Source of the DNA: Leptospirales bacterium | GTDB lineage: Bacteria; Spirochaetota; Leptospiria; Leptospirales; Leptonemataceae | DNA length: 64,000 nucleotides | NCBI GenBank assembly: GCA_019694655.1 | Contig: JAIBBN010000009.1 | Coordinates: 61,379 to 125,378, forward strand | Direction: 5' to 3' | Shown here: positions 1-8,283 of the stretch, in pieces | Layout: each line of letters begins with the position of its first letter | Position numbering within the stretch: position 1 is the stretch's first letter | Translations under genes and position numbers: made by a program | The notes under the pieces: model-generated | What the model was told of the DNA's origin: nothing | Databases searched by the model: none | Seen by the model: the letters and a program-made list of their open reading frames with translations, nothing else

Positions 1-371
1 ATACACTCGGCCAAATCCTGCAGCGCCGGTCCGGCGATGCGGCCCTGCAATCCGGCGCCGACGCAATGCAGCAGATTCCCATGCGGATCGACGGAGAGCA
101 TCCGCACATCAAAGTCGATCGCGATGCGACCGTGCGAATAGTGAAGCAATCCGTTTTCCAGTCTCCGCAATATTATGGGCGCTCCGGCGGACTGAACGAA
201 GTTCATTTCACTGCCGCATCGCGATAGGTACGGATAATTGGTGTGGCGACCGCTGTCGTTGCATTGCAGTCTCTGTAAGAAAAAGGTGAGAAAATCCGCA
301 TCATCCTGGATGACGCCCTCATGATGCAGGCCGCCATATTGATCAATCTGGTAAAAATAAGCCCGTTGCAT
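1..371 (-). CDS. DUF4505 (UPF0598) family protein, 3' part missing
   Basis: An open frame starts at an ATG at 369-371 and runs off the left edge, giving about 123 residues. It begins MQRAYFYQIDQYGGLHHEG and continues through DDADFLTFFLQRLQCN, then NDSGRHTNYPYLSRCGSEMNF and GAPIILRRL. This order (aromatic-rich start, FLxxFFxRL, NxSGR..YP.LS.CG.E.NF, P.i...L) matches my memory of the DUF4505/UPF0598 family, known from human C8orf82 and some bacteria. Its function is unknown. No signal peptide or membrane segment is visible. It is divergent from the DUF4332 gene at 589, sharing a spacer of 217 bases in which I see no convincing promoter. The family call rests on pattern memory, so it is moderately sure; the reading frame is sure. 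Confidence 0.7.
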   Translation of the reverse strand, partial: MQRAYFYQIDQYGGLHHEGVIQDDADFLTFFLQRLQCNDSGRHTNYPYLSRCGSEMNFVQSAGAPIILRRLENGLLHYSHGRIAIDFDVRMLSVDPHGNLLHCVGAGLQGRIAGPALQDLAEC

Positions 372-588
372 AGGATCAAAAATTGAGACGCTGCGCTAAC
401 TATTTAACAATCGAGTTTTAATAAGTTTTTACGCTGCGTTACCTCTGGTGCAAGGAACAATCCAGGCGTTTTTGATTTTCCAATAGCCGTTGCACGGCAA
501 CCACTTGACGTGCATCAACCTTAAAGCAAATTGGGAGAAGATAGGTTATTGTCCGAGTCGCGGCAATACAATAAAAAGAGTGTGCACC

Positions 589-990
589 ATGGCCAAACTT
601 AATAGAATTACTGGAATTGACGACCGTCTGGCTGAGCAGTTGCGGAGTGCAGGCGTCACAACGATTGAAAAACTTCTGGAGCATGGCGAATCGCGCGAGG
701 GCCGGAGAGCCATTGCTATCAAAGCGCGCATCAATGAGCGCCTTGTTCAAAAATGGGTGCATCATGCTGATTTCTTCCGCATCAAAGGGATCGCCGGATT
801 GAAGGCTGAGTTGCTTGGCGCAGTCGGCGTACCAAACGTACGCACTCTGGCCAAACAAAACCCTGATACGCTCTACGAGAAAATGGTCCAGATCAATGGA
901 CGCCGGCAGATGATTGAGCGCGTTCCAGGCCTGGTGCAAGTTCGCCGCTGGGTCAAGACTGCACAAAAGCTGAAGCCCGCCGTCTACTGA
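589..990 (+). CDS. DUF4332 helix-hairpin-helix protein
   Basis: A 133-residue protein starting MAKLNRITGIDDRLAEQL. I place the start at the ATG at 589 because the protein pattern begins there (I.GI.....L...G..T...LL), although the frame is open further upstream. Two helix-hairpin-helix-like repeats are visible: ITGIDDRLAEQLRSAGVTTI near residues 6-25 and IKGIAGLKAELLGAVGVPNV near 65-84, each followed by a helical 'LL..G' or 'LAKQNPD' segment. This arrangement is typical of DUF4332, a family of unknown function with predicted nucleic-acid-binding folds. It has no signal peptide, so it should be cytoplasmic. It stands alone, with uppP 78 bases downstream on the same strand. Confidence 0.75.
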   Translation: MAKLNRITGIDDRLAEQLRSAGVTTIEKLLEHGESREGRRAIAIKARINERLVQKWVHHADFFRIKGIAGLKAELLGAVGVPNVRTLAKQNPDTLYEKMVQINGRRQMIERVPGLVQVRRWVKTAQKLKPAVY

Positions 991-1068
991 CGGCGCGGGA
1001 CGCCGGAGGCAGCTGCCTGCGCCGCGATTCGATCTTGCCACCCGGAGACCTCAGCCAAGCCTGTCCGG

Positions 1069-1890
1069 GTGGAAGCCGCTTACGCATTGCTCCTGGGTTT
1101 GCTCCAGGGCCTCACTGAATTTCTTCCTATTTCGAGCACGGCGCATCTGCGCATCCTCCCGGCGCTGTTGGGCCAGCCGGACCCAGGCGCCGCCTTCACT
1201 GCGGTGATCCAGCTTGGATCGCTGGCCGCTCTCCTCGTTTACTTTCGCAGGGACCTGCTCGAATTTTCGCTGGAAGTTGTGCGCGGTCTTATCAGTCGGC
1301 AACCCTTGCAGCATCCCCAGGCCAGGCTGGCCTGGCAGGTGGTCGCAGCAACAATCCCCATTTGCATCGCTGCTATGCTTCTAAAAGACTTCATCCACGG
1401 GCCCTTTCGTTCGCTCTACGTTGTAGCCGGCAGCCTGATCGTCATGGCTTTGCTGCTGTGGCTGGCCGATCGCAATGCGGGACGCCAGCGCGATGTGCAC
1501 AGTATCACCTTCCGCGATGCTATTTGGATTGGTCTGGCACAGTGCCTGGCGCTGATTCCCGGCGCGTCGCGTTCCGGCAGCACCTTGATGATGGGCCTGT
1601 TCCTTGGTCTGGCGCGCCCCGCGGCCACGCGGTTTTCCTTTCTGCTGGCAATCCCGGCCATTGCCCTGTCCGGCTTCTATGAGCTCTATTCGGAGTGGAG
1701 CAATCTTGCGGCGCAGGGTTTTAGCTTTCTGATTCTAGGTTCGCTGGCGGCAATAGTTTCCAGCTACCTGGCCATCGCTGGCCTGTTGCACTACTTGCGC
1801 AGTCATAACTTGAGCGTCTTTGTCGCCTATCGCACGCTGCTGGGTCTTGCAATACTGGCCTTGCTTGCTCTGGGCATGCTCAGTCCCTGA
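1069..1890 (+). CDS. uppP: Undecaprenyl-diphosphatase (UppP/BacA)
   Basis: A polytopic membrane protein of 273 residues that removes one phosphate from undecaprenyl diphosphate, recycling the lipid carrier for peptidoglycan and surface glycans. The first signature, LLQGLTEFLPISSTAH, lies at residues 11-26 and holds the conserved Glu and Ser residues. The second, PGASRSGST, is near 164-172 and carries the conserved Arg. Multiple hydrophobic helices fill the rest, and the length equals the usual 265-280. The start is GTG at 1069, chosen because the family begins with this short leader before the first motif. It probably confers some bacitracin tolerance, as the family does. It lies between a DUF4332 gene and fliS, with no clear operon partner. 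Confidence 0.95.
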   Translation: MEAAYALLLGLLQGLTEFLPISSTAHLRILPALLGQPDPGAAFTAVIQLGSLAALLVYFRRDLLEFSLEVVRGLISRQPLQHPQARLAWQVVAATIPICIAAMLLKDFIHGPFRSLYVVAGSLIVMALLLWLADRNAGRQRDVHSITFRDAIWIGLAQCLALIPGASRSGSTLMMGLFLGLARPAATRFSFLLAIPAIALSGFYELYSEWSNLAAQGFSFLILGSLAAIVSSYLAIAGLLHYLRSHNLSVFVAYRTLLGLAILALLALGMLSP

Positions 1891-2109
1891 GCGTTGCGCC
1901 GCCGGCTGCGCTGAATCACGTCGGCATTGACCGCTCCGGCAGGCGCTACGCCATTCGTTTGCCCTGGGACCGGCTCTCAGCCAAAAGCGCTTGCCCCGGC
2001 TTCGGTGCAGGACCATATTCCAGCAGAAGCCAGGCCGGCAGCGGCCGAAATTTTCTGTCTATTAAGGGACCGCCTGATCAAGCCGATAGAGGCTGTACGG
2101 GAGCGAACC

Positions 2110-2556
2110 ATGGCGCTGGCACGACAGAATTCCTTTGATGCATACAAGACCACCGAGATTGCAACGGCCAATCAGGGGAAGTTGATTGTAATGCTCTACG
2201 ATGGAGCGGTTCGCTTCCTGCGTATTGCAATTGAGAATATGTCGCCGCGGACTTATGACGTGGCAAACGCCAACATTATCAAAGCCCAGGATATCGTGAC
2301 CGAACTGATGCTGGCCTTGAACATGGAAGAGGGCGGCGAAATCGCTCAAAATCTATTCAGTCTCTATGCTTATATGAAGCGTCGTCTGCTGGAAGCGAAC
2401 ATTGCCAAAGAAAGCGGCGGACTCAGCGAGGTCATTGGCCTGCTGGAGCAATTGCGCGGCGCCTGGGAGGAAGTCTCCCAAAAGGATTCCGTACATTCCG
2501 AAAGTCCTCGTGCGGAAATGCGGCGCCAGGGCGCCAGCTTTTCCATTCAGGGTTGA
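2110..2556 (+). CDS. fliS: Flagellar export chaperone FliS
   Basis: A 148-residue protein starting MALARQNSFDAYKTTEIATA, followed by NQGKLIVMLYDGAVRFL, the hallmark opening of FliS. FliS binds the C-terminal disordered region of flagellin in the cytoplasm, prevents premature polymerisation and delivers it to the flagellar type III export gate. The helical bundle covers residues 10-125, and a polar tail follows. The ATG at 2110 is preceded by GGGAG at good spacing; the frame is open upstream but that part looks non-coding. The stop codon overlaps a TTG start of the next gene by four bases, so the two are likely translated together. In a spirochete the client would be the periplasmic flagellar filament protein FlaB. 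Confidence 0.93.
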   Translation: MALARQNSFDAYKTTEIATANQGKLIVMLYDGAVRFLRIAIENMSPRTYDVANANIIKAQDIVTELMLALNMEEGGEIAQNLFSLYAYMKRRLLEANIAKESGGLSEVIGLLEQLRGAWEEVSQKDSVHSESPRAEMRRQGASFSIQG

Positions 2557-2873
2557 AACCACACAATCAAATCGTTCTGCTTCGCCTGCTGCGCGCCCGC
2601 CTGGCCCGGCAATTCCGCCTGGCGCAAATGGGACACCTCGAGGAAGCCGCCGCATTGAACGTATCCCTTGCGCAGAGCCGGCGGCAGCTGGAGGAGCGCG
2701 AGGGGCAGAAAGGCGCGCCTGATCCTCGGGAGGCGAGGCTGCAAGAGCAATGCCAAACCCTCAATCTGGCCATTCTTCCGCTCTTGCGCCACGAACAGCG
2801 CTTGCTGGAGCGGGAAATTGTGGAATTGCAAGTTGAGCGCGAATTGCGCCGGCTGAAAGACGACCAAAAATAG
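2553..2873 (+). CDS. Small coiled-coil protein coupled to fliS
   Basis: A 106-residue, highly charged and probably all-helical protein starting at a TTG that overlaps the fliS stop (TTGA). It is rich in Leu, Arg and Glu with heptad-like spacing, for example LEEREGQKG near residue 47 and LLEREIVELQVERELRRL near 83-100. I do not recognise a family. The tight coupling to fliS suggests a flagellar role such as a FlgN/FliT-like chaperone, but that is inference from position only. No signal peptide or membrane segment is seen. The gene stops at the foot of a palindromic stretch that may be a terminator. Confidence 0.65.
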   Translation: MKPHNQIVLLRLLRARLARQFRLAQMGHLEEAAALNVSLAQSRRQLEEREGQKGAPDPREARLQEQCQTLNLAILPLLRHEQRLLEREIVELQVERELRRLKDDQK

Positions 2874-2913
2874 TAGACGCCCCCCTGAACCGGGGCGTGG
2901 ATCGAGTCGTCTA
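2874..2913 (+). terminator. Possible terminator after the fliS pair
   Basis: Nested inverted repeats follow the stop codon. The outer arms are TAGACG (2874-2879) and CGTCTA (2908-2913), and the inner arms are ACGCCCC (2877-2883) and GGGGCGT (2892-2898). A TTTTT run follows at 2914-2918. The arms share the bases ACG, so only one fold can form at a time. The T-run lies next to the outer arm. It also overlaps the leader of the next gene, so it could be an attenuator rather than a full stop. Confidence 0.4.
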
Positions 2914-2932
2914 TTTTTCCGGAGGAGTCTCT

Positions 2933-4633
2933 ATGTCGTTCTTTGCTCGCCCCGGCCGGCGCTGGCGTCCCGGCGCAACGCACTTCTTGCTGGCGCTGAT
3001 CCTTGCCGCTCCGATGGCGCTGGTTTCGCTGCAGGCGCAAAATCGTTACGGGCTGATCATCGGCTCGAACTACAAACAGAACATCTCCGGCATCCCGCCG
3101 CTGGACCTCTGTGAGCGCGATGCTGAGCTGATGGAGCAAAGTCTGCGCAGCCAGGGTCGCTTCACGGATGTAAAAGTTCTGCTCGGCCGAATGGTCACCG
3201 CGCAAAATATCGAAGCGGCGATCAATGAGCTGGCTACGAAGGTCAGCTCCAACGACACTGTGGCCATTTACTTTTCTGGCCACGGCACCTATGAGCGCGA
3301 TCCCAATGCTCAGAACGGAGTGCGCAACTATGTCGTCATGTACGAGCGACCGCACGTTCCAGACAACGTGCTGAACACCTGGGTGAAGAAGATCCATACC
3401 GATAAGCTGGTCTGGATCTTCGATTGCTGTTTCTCTGGAGGGCTCGCCAACCGCGGCCAGCGGGCGCGCGGCACGGGTCAGGTGCCCATTGACCCGGGCG
3501 AGCAGGGCCGCGTACTGGTCAACGCTCGCGAAGATATCTTCTTCGACGACAAAGCCATCGTAGCATCAAGCGATGCGGACGAAACCTCAATCGAGGTGCG
3601 CGGTAGCATCAACCACGGTATCTTCACTTACTTCTTTGCCCAGGCGCTCACGCCTGCCAATGGCGACATGAATCGCGATGGCACGGTTACAATTCTGGAG
3701 GCCTTCGAGTGGGCGAGGCCGCGCGTGACCAACGAGGCCAAACGCTTCAATCACAACCAGAATCCGCAAATCTCCGGCCGGGCGTCAGGCATCTTTATCG
3801 CCGGCAACATAACTCCCACTCCGCCGCAGCCAACGCCACAGCCGACGCCGCCACAGCCGCCCGAACCGCCGCAGCCCGGACCCACGCCGCCGGACATGCC
3901 TGATCCGGTAACCCCTGATGAGCCGCAGCCGGCGCCTGGCAATGTAACCGGCAATGCCGTGATCTACACCACCATTCTGCGATCGATCGCCGCCGGTCCC
4001 ACGCCCATGGATCCGATGACTCTGATCATGCGCAACCGTCGCGGCAATTCCGATCGGAATATTGCTGTGAAGTTTTCGGGCCAGCCGGTGCAGACGCGAA
4101 TCACGTGGCTCACTGAGGCGCAGCTGCGCCAGCGCACGGGCGAACAAATCCCGCTTGGCTTCTACAGCTACCAGGGTCGGCGCATCAACAATCAGGTAGC
4201 GATGCTTGAAGTGACTGGCGCGCCGACCGGCGTGCACGAGGTGGAGATTCAGGCCGACGGCTATCCGATCATCAACGAGCGTCTGGGAGTGGAGCGCAAC
4301 GCCGCCAACAACAAGATCTTTGTAGTAGCGTCGCTTTCCGGTTACGGCACAATACGCGGCAAGGTGTTTCTAAGAAGCTTTGATTCGCCGCTGGCCGGGC
4401 AGGACATCTGGATGCCGGTAGTCAATACGACAAACCAGCAACATCGGATGCGCAGCATGCAGGATGGCAGCTTCTGGTTCTTGAATCTGCCGCCCAATAG
4501 CAACTACTTCATCAAAGCCTCCTTCCTGGAAAGTACGGCGCTGGATGATCGCACGATAACAGTAGAGGATGGGCAGACTACCAACCTCGATATCGTTCTC
4601 ACGCAGCGCATGAACCTGAATCCGCCGCGTTAG
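2933..4633 (+). CDS. Secreted caspase-like (C14 family) peptidase
   Basis: A 566-residue exported cysteine peptidase. The N terminus (residues 1-36) is a long signal peptide with a hydrophobic core FLLALILAAPMALVSL ending at LQAQ. The p20-like caspase fold begins at RYGLIIGSNY; the catalytic pair is His117 in IYFSGHGTY and Cys166 in WIFDCCFSGG. After the domain comes a Pro-rich linker (about residues 290-336, repeated PQP/PTP), then a C-terminal region of about 230 residues whose end (GYGTIRGKVFLRSF...) resembles carboxypeptidase-regulatory or Ig-like folds. The ATG at 2933 has a GGAGGAG ribosome site; an upstream GTG at 2897 would spoil the signal peptide. Substrate and role are unknown. It heads a tight cluster with a small membrane protein and two lipoproteins, suggesting an envelope function. 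Confidence 0.88.
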   Translation: MSFFARPGRRWRPGATHFLLALILAAPMALVSLQAQNRYGLIIGSNYKQNISGIPPLDLCERDAELMEQSLRSQGRFTDVKVLLGRMVTAQNIEAAINELATKVSSNDTVAIYFSGHGTYERDPNAQNGVRNYVVMYERPHVPDNVLNTWVKKIHTDKLVWIFDCCFSGGLANRGQRARGTGQVPIDPGEQGRVLVNAREDIFFDDKAIVASSDADETSIEVRGSINHGIFTYFFAQALTPANGDMNRDGTVTILEAFEWARPRVTNEAKRFNHNQNPQISGRASGIFIAGNITPTPPQPTPQPTPPQPPEPPQPGPTPPDMPDPVTPDEPQPAPGNVTGNAVIYTTILRSIAAGPTPMDPMTLIMRNRRGNSDRNIAVKFSGQPVQTRITWLTEAQLRQRTGEQIPLGFYSYQGRRINNQVAMLEVTGAPTGVHEVEIQADGYPIINERLGVERNAANNKIFVVASLSGYGTIRGKVFLRSFDSPLAGQDIWMPVVNTTNQQHRMRSMQDGSFWFLNLPPNSNYFIKASFLESTALDDRTITVEDGQTTNLDIVLTQRMNLNPPR

Positions 4634-4688
4634 GCCAACGCGGCAAGTTCGCTTCCGGCGGCTGTCCGCCGGAAGCTTGAGGAGTCCA

Positions 4689-4865
4689 ATGCTGATCAAG
4701 ATTCTGCTGGTTGCCGGAGTGGTTGCCCTCTTGCTCAACGCCCGACGGGCGCTGGACAATCTGCGCGCCCTCTTTGGCGGAATTCGAGATGAACTGGAAC
4801 CGCCGGAAAAAGAGGTTCGAGGGCGCACAAGAATGATCCAGGAGGGCCGGCGAGAAGACCGATAA
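4689..4865 (+). CDS. Small single-pass membrane protein
   Basis: A 58-residue protein starting MLIKILLVAGVVALLLNARR, so one hydrophobic helix spans residues 2-16. A charged, soluble tail follows, rich in Arg and Glu (EPPEKEVRGRTRMIQEGRRE). The ATG has a GAGGAG ribosome site just upstream. It lies 55 bases after the caspase-like gene and 13 before the HEAT-repeat lipoprotein gene, all on one strand, so it is probably co-transcribed. I do not recognise the family. The good ribosome site and membrane topology support a real gene. Confidence 0.6.
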   Translation: MLIKILLVAGVVALLLNARRALDNLRALFGGIRDELEPPEKEVRGRTRMIQEGRREDR

Positions 4866-4878
4866 GAATGACAAGGCT

Positions 4879-6219
4879 ATGAAGCACTTCCGCGTCCTTC
4901 CTCTGATCTTGCTGCCGCCGCTGTTGTTTGCCTGCCAGAGCTATTCCAGCGCTGCAGATCTGCAGCAGGCGGAGCGCCAGATTGCCGGCGGCAATAGCGC
5001 CGCGGCGCGAGACCTTGTGGAACACATGCAGGAGGTCCCTGCCGGCCTGCGAGCACAGGCCATTGAGAGTCTGGCGCAGGCCCCGGGCGCGGTTGGCGAT
5101 CACTCCCTGGCAGAAGTGGCCCAGCAAAACCGCCTTTCTGACGAACATCGCAGTCTCGCCCTGCAGCGCCTGAGTGAACGTGAAAGCGAGGGCGCACGCG
5201 CCGAAAGTCGGCGGATTCTGGAACGCGAGCCCCGCCTAATCAACGAGCCGATGGTACGGGCCTTTGGCGCGGCGCGTGATCGCGAATCCGTGCCCTTGCT
5301 GCGTCGGGCGGCAGAGGAGCGCCCCGCACTGGTTGCGCCGGTGATCGCGGCTCTGGCGCAGATCGGCGACGATGCCAGTCACGAATTTATCCTGGCCCAG
5401 GTGTTGAACGAAGACCCGGCCAACCGAAAGCTTGCAATTGAGGCGCTTTCTGCCGTGGAGAACCCGGGCCTGCAAACACAAGCGGCCACACTCTACGAAG
5501 GCATGGTCCGCAACCCGCAGGGCCAGACGCCGGAGATTCTACGCCTCGCCGTCGCTGAACTTGGTCGACATGGTCAGGTTGACAGCGCCTATCCGCCGCT
5601 GCGCGCCCTGTACTACAATCCGCCCGATGCTGAAACAAAGCAGGCCGCGCTTGTTGCAATGGCTCGCCTTCGTGGAATCAGCGTCGAGCAGATGCTGGCC
5701 AGCCTGAATCCGCAACCTGCGACACGACCGGACTCGCTGCGCGACGGTCCGGCATCGATCGAGTTTCTTCGCGAACGTCAACAGACATTAATTCCCAGCA
5801 ATCCACGTCCGCAAAGCGAACCCCGGCATCGGAATTCAAGCGCCAATCGCCGTCGCAATTTTCCCGATGACTACCGCCGCCGACTGTTGCAGGCAATGGA
5901 GTACAGTCTGGGCGACAACGCAGCCGGCGTGGCGCAGCAGATTCACAATGCGCTTCTGGCCTATCGCGACAGCCGCGAGCCAAAATCTGAGTTCGTGGTT
6001 CGCGCCTATCGCAAACATTTTGAAGGCGATGACCAGCAGCAGCGCGAGCGCCTTGCTCAGGGACTGAATTTTCCGGGCAGTCTTACGGTCATTGTCTGGA
6101 ACGTAATCGACGAGTACGCGACTGATCCATTGCGCGCCTATGCCCTTGCCGAAATGTTCGCCATCAAGCGCTGGCAGGCGGCAATCCTGCTCGATCTGGT
6201 CAGACGATCGCGTATCTGA
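4879..6219 (+). CDS. HEAT-repeat lipoprotein
   Basis: A 446-residue predicted lipoprotein. The signal peptide MKHFRVLPLILLPPLLFAC ends in the lipobox LFAC with Cys19 as the acylated residue. The mature part is helical and built of HEAT-like repeats, for example PLLRRAAEERPALVAPVIAA, then LAQIGDDASHEFIL, and ALSAVENPGLQTQAA, up to about residue 280. A Pro/Ser-rich polar linker follows (290-330). The last 115 residues form a separate helical domain (YRRRLLQAMEYSLGDNAAGV). HEAT repeats usually act as binding scaffolds; the partner is unknown. It sits 8 bases before the next lipoprotein gene and in the same cluster as the secreted caspase-like peptidase. Confidence 0.8.
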   Translation: MKHFRVLPLILLPPLLFACQSYSSAADLQQAERQIAGGNSAAARDLVEHMQEVPAGLRAQAIESLAQAPGAVGDHSLAEVAQQNRLSDEHRSLALQRLSERESEGARAESRRILEREPRLINEPMVRAFGAARDRESVPLLRRAAEERPALVAPVIAALAQIGDDASHEFILAQVLNEDPANRKLAIEALSAVENPGLQTQAATLYEGMVRNPQGQTPEILRLAVAELGRHGQVDSAYPPLRALYYNPPDAETKQAALVAMARLRGISVEQMLASLNPQPATRPDSLRDGPASIEFLRERQQTLIPSNPRPQSEPRHRNSSANRRRNFPDDYRRRLLQAMEYSLGDNAAGVAQQIHNALLAYRDSREPKSEFVVRAYRKHFEGDDQQQRERLAQGLNFPGSLTVIVWNVIDEYATDPLRAYALAEMFAIKRWQAAILLDLVRRSRI

Positions 6220-6227
6220 GGCGCCAG

Positions 6228-6767
6228 ATGCTTGGACGCGCTTCACTCATACTCAGCCTGCTGCTGCTCGGGTTCGCGGCCTGCCAGAGTCAGATCCAGG
6301 GACAATTTGGCTGGGCGACGACCGACGATCGCGAATTGAGCGACCTGGAGCGTACGCTTCTTTCCGTTTCTGAGTACCGCATTGGCCGCGATGGACTGTA
6401 CTTTCGCGACTACGAAACCCTCTGGTGGATCTATCAAATCGACAAGGGGCCGGCCGAAGAGGAGTATCTGGTCGCTCTCTACGAAAACAATACGACGCCG
6501 CAGCCGGTGGCCGTGGATCTGCGTCGCGTTCGTCCGGAAAAGATTCAAGAGCGAGTGGTCATTCGACAGAACTACGAACAGCTTTCGCCGGGTCGCTACT
6601 TGCTGAAGATCGCACACAATTCAATGGCGGTGGATCAGGTTGAGTTCATGGTCACGCCCGAGGGAGGCCCGGCAAGTCTTGGCGTAGCCGAAGAACTCGA
6701 TGACCCCGAGCCTGGCGCTGAAGTGGATGATATTCGTCTCTATTCTGGCTACGCTGGCGCGCTCTGA
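6228..6767 (+). CDS. Predicted lipoprotein
   Basis: A 179-residue protein with a signal peptide MLGRASLILSLLLLGFAAC and lipobox FAAC (Cys19). The mature part alternates polar and hydrophobic residues and seems to be mostly beta, with segments such as DGLYFRDYETLWWIYQ and GRYLLKIAHNSMAVDQVEF that suggest an Ig-like sandwich. The end is acidic. I do not recognise a family. It begins 8 bases after the HEAT-repeat lipoprotein gene and is likely the last gene of that operon, since the next gene is on the opposite strand 27 bases further. Confidence 0.72.
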   Translation: MLGRASLILSLLLLGFAACQSQIQGQFGWATTDDRELSDLERTLLSVSEYRIGRDGLYFRDYETLWWIYQIDKGPAEEEYLVALYENNTTPQPVAVDLRRVRPEKIQERVVIRQNYEQLSPGRYLLKIAHNSMAVDQVEFMVTPEGGPASLGVAEELDDPEPGAEVDDIRLYSGYAGAL

Positions 6768-6794
6768 GCGCGCGCTTCCTGCAGCGTTGCCAGT

Positions 6795-8168
6795 TCACGG
6801 ACGCAGGCCGGCGTAATCGTATGCCGAAAGAAGTTCGCTCAAGTCGAGTCGCTGATCGCGCTGACGCAGCTTCAGTTCCAGTTGCTGTCGCCGTTCGCCG
6901 TTTGCGCCGCGTCGCAGAAATAGCAGAGCTTCGCGATTGAGCAGGTTCTCCCCAGCGCGCTGCAGAAAATCAATTTCAAGTTCGGCTACAGCTTTGTCCG
7001 GTTCTGCCAGACGCGATTCAATGATTCGCGCCAGCGCGCCGCTGGTGCGTGCATCGGCGGCGCGGCCGAGGCGCTGGTAACTGAGCTCCAGCTGGCGCAG
7101 GCTCTGGTGCATTTGTGCCAGCGTCGAAGCATCCTGCCAGTCGATGCCAGAGGCGGAGCTGGCGCGCAGCTGGCTCATGCTGCGTAGCAGTGAGATCCGA
7201 AAGTTGTGCAGAGCCGGCAGGGGACGTTCTGTATTCAAGAGGTGCATGCCGTAGGCAAAAGCCGCCGCCGGCGTATTGAAGAAGATGGATCGCATCTGAT
7301 GCATCAGATCGCTGCGCTGGCGCAGATGACGCAGCAAGGAGCTCGAGGGTTCTACGTTGCCGGTTTGAATCCGCTGGCGGAGAGTTGCAGCCAGTCGGTC
7401 CAGGTTGCGCAGGCACAGGCGATGAGCCTCGTCCTCGTCCACGTGGGCCAGCAAGTGGAGCAGCGGCATTTGTAGTTCGGCCTGCGGGGCGGGCAGCATC
7501 TGCTGTCTGGCGCGCAGCAGCGCCTCACGGGCGCTTTTTCGCTGCGGACGATGCCGTGCGTCATCCGGCGTCAAAAACAGCGCCGCCGCGGCCGCCTGGG
7601 CCAGCTCGAAGGGGTCCAGCTGACGCTCCAGCAGGGCCCCATATTCCAGGGGATCGTCAAAGGGCCCCTGGGCTGAGTAAGTCAGCCAACGATCGGCAAG
7701 CTCCGGCGATTCAGGCGGACAGGCCAGAGGGGAGAGCGCAACCAGCGAGATGGGCGCTGCATCGCGATCGGCGCTGGCTATGGTCGTCTGGCTGGCGACC
7801 TGCAGGTAGGCGCGCCGCGCTACCGGTAGCGGAGCGCGTTCCAGTTCCAGTCGAGCCATCATATAGAGTAAAAAGGGATCTGCGCCGCTTACGTGGCCCT
7901 CGACAATTCGGGCTATCGCAACTCGATCGTTGCGCTCGGCAAAATAGAGCAAAGTATCAAGTCGGCGGGCATAAGGATCGGCCTGCAAGGCGCTTCGGTC
8001 CAGGCCCAGGGCGATATTGTAGTAGAAACGGGAACGCTCCGGCGCCCCGCGACGGAATTCGAAGGCTGCCTGACGCAGGTAGCCTGGCGCCTCTGATTCG
8101 CGTGTGGCAGCCAGCGGCGCCGTCCATAGCAGGGCGAGGGCCGCAAGCAGCGGCAGTTTGCCGGACAT
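6795..8168 (-). CDS. Exported helical-repeat protein
   Basis: A 457-residue protein with a signal peptide MSGKLPLLAALALLWTAPLAA. The mature part is almost entirely helical, with Ala, Leu, Arg and Gln in patterns that suggest TPR- or SEL1-like repeats, for example AAFEFRRGAPERSRFYYNIA (residues 34-53) and LHNFRISLLRSMSQLR. No catalytic motif is visible. It is convergent with the caspase/lipoprotein cluster and divergent from hppA. I cannot assign a family. Periplasmic or outer-surface scaffold is the most that can be inferred. Confidence 0.75.
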   Translation of the reverse strand: MSGKLPLLAALALLWTAPLAATRESEAPGYLRQAAFEFRRGAPERSRFYYNIALGLDRSALQADPYARRLDTLLYFAERNDRVAIARIVEGHVSGADPFLLYMMARLELERAPLPVARRAYLQVASQTTIASADRDAAPISLVALSPLACPPESPELADRWLTYSAQGPFDDPLEYGALLERQLDPFELAQAAAAALFLTPDDARHRPQRKSAREALLRARQQMLPAPQAELQMPLLHLLAHVDEDEAHRLCLRNLDRLAATLRQRIQTGNVEPSSSLLRHLRQRSDLMHQMRSIFFNTPAAAFAYGMHLLNTERPLPALHNFRISLLRSMSQLRASSASGIDWQDASTLAQMHQSLRQLELSYQRLGRAADARTSGALARIIESRLAEPDKAVAELEIDFLQRAGENLLNREALLFLRRGANGERRQQLELKLRQRDQRLDLSELLSAYDYAGLRP

Positions 8169-8283
8169 ATTGCTATTATCGCCTCTTGCGGGGCTGAGAT
8201 AAGCCCAAATCGGCTTGACGGACAGCCGCCTGACAGTGCTTCGATCTGGTCTCTCTGTTATCCATTATTAGGAGAATAACTGA

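Noticed and set aside
3808..3930. CCGCAGCC-type short tandem repeats
   Set aside because: They code for the Pro-rich linker of the caspase-like protein and are not an independent repeat element.
7385..8197. 270-codon plus-strand frame opposite the exported helical protein
   Set aside because: Pro/Arg/Ala-rich, no ribosome site, and the minus-strand gene has a signal peptide.
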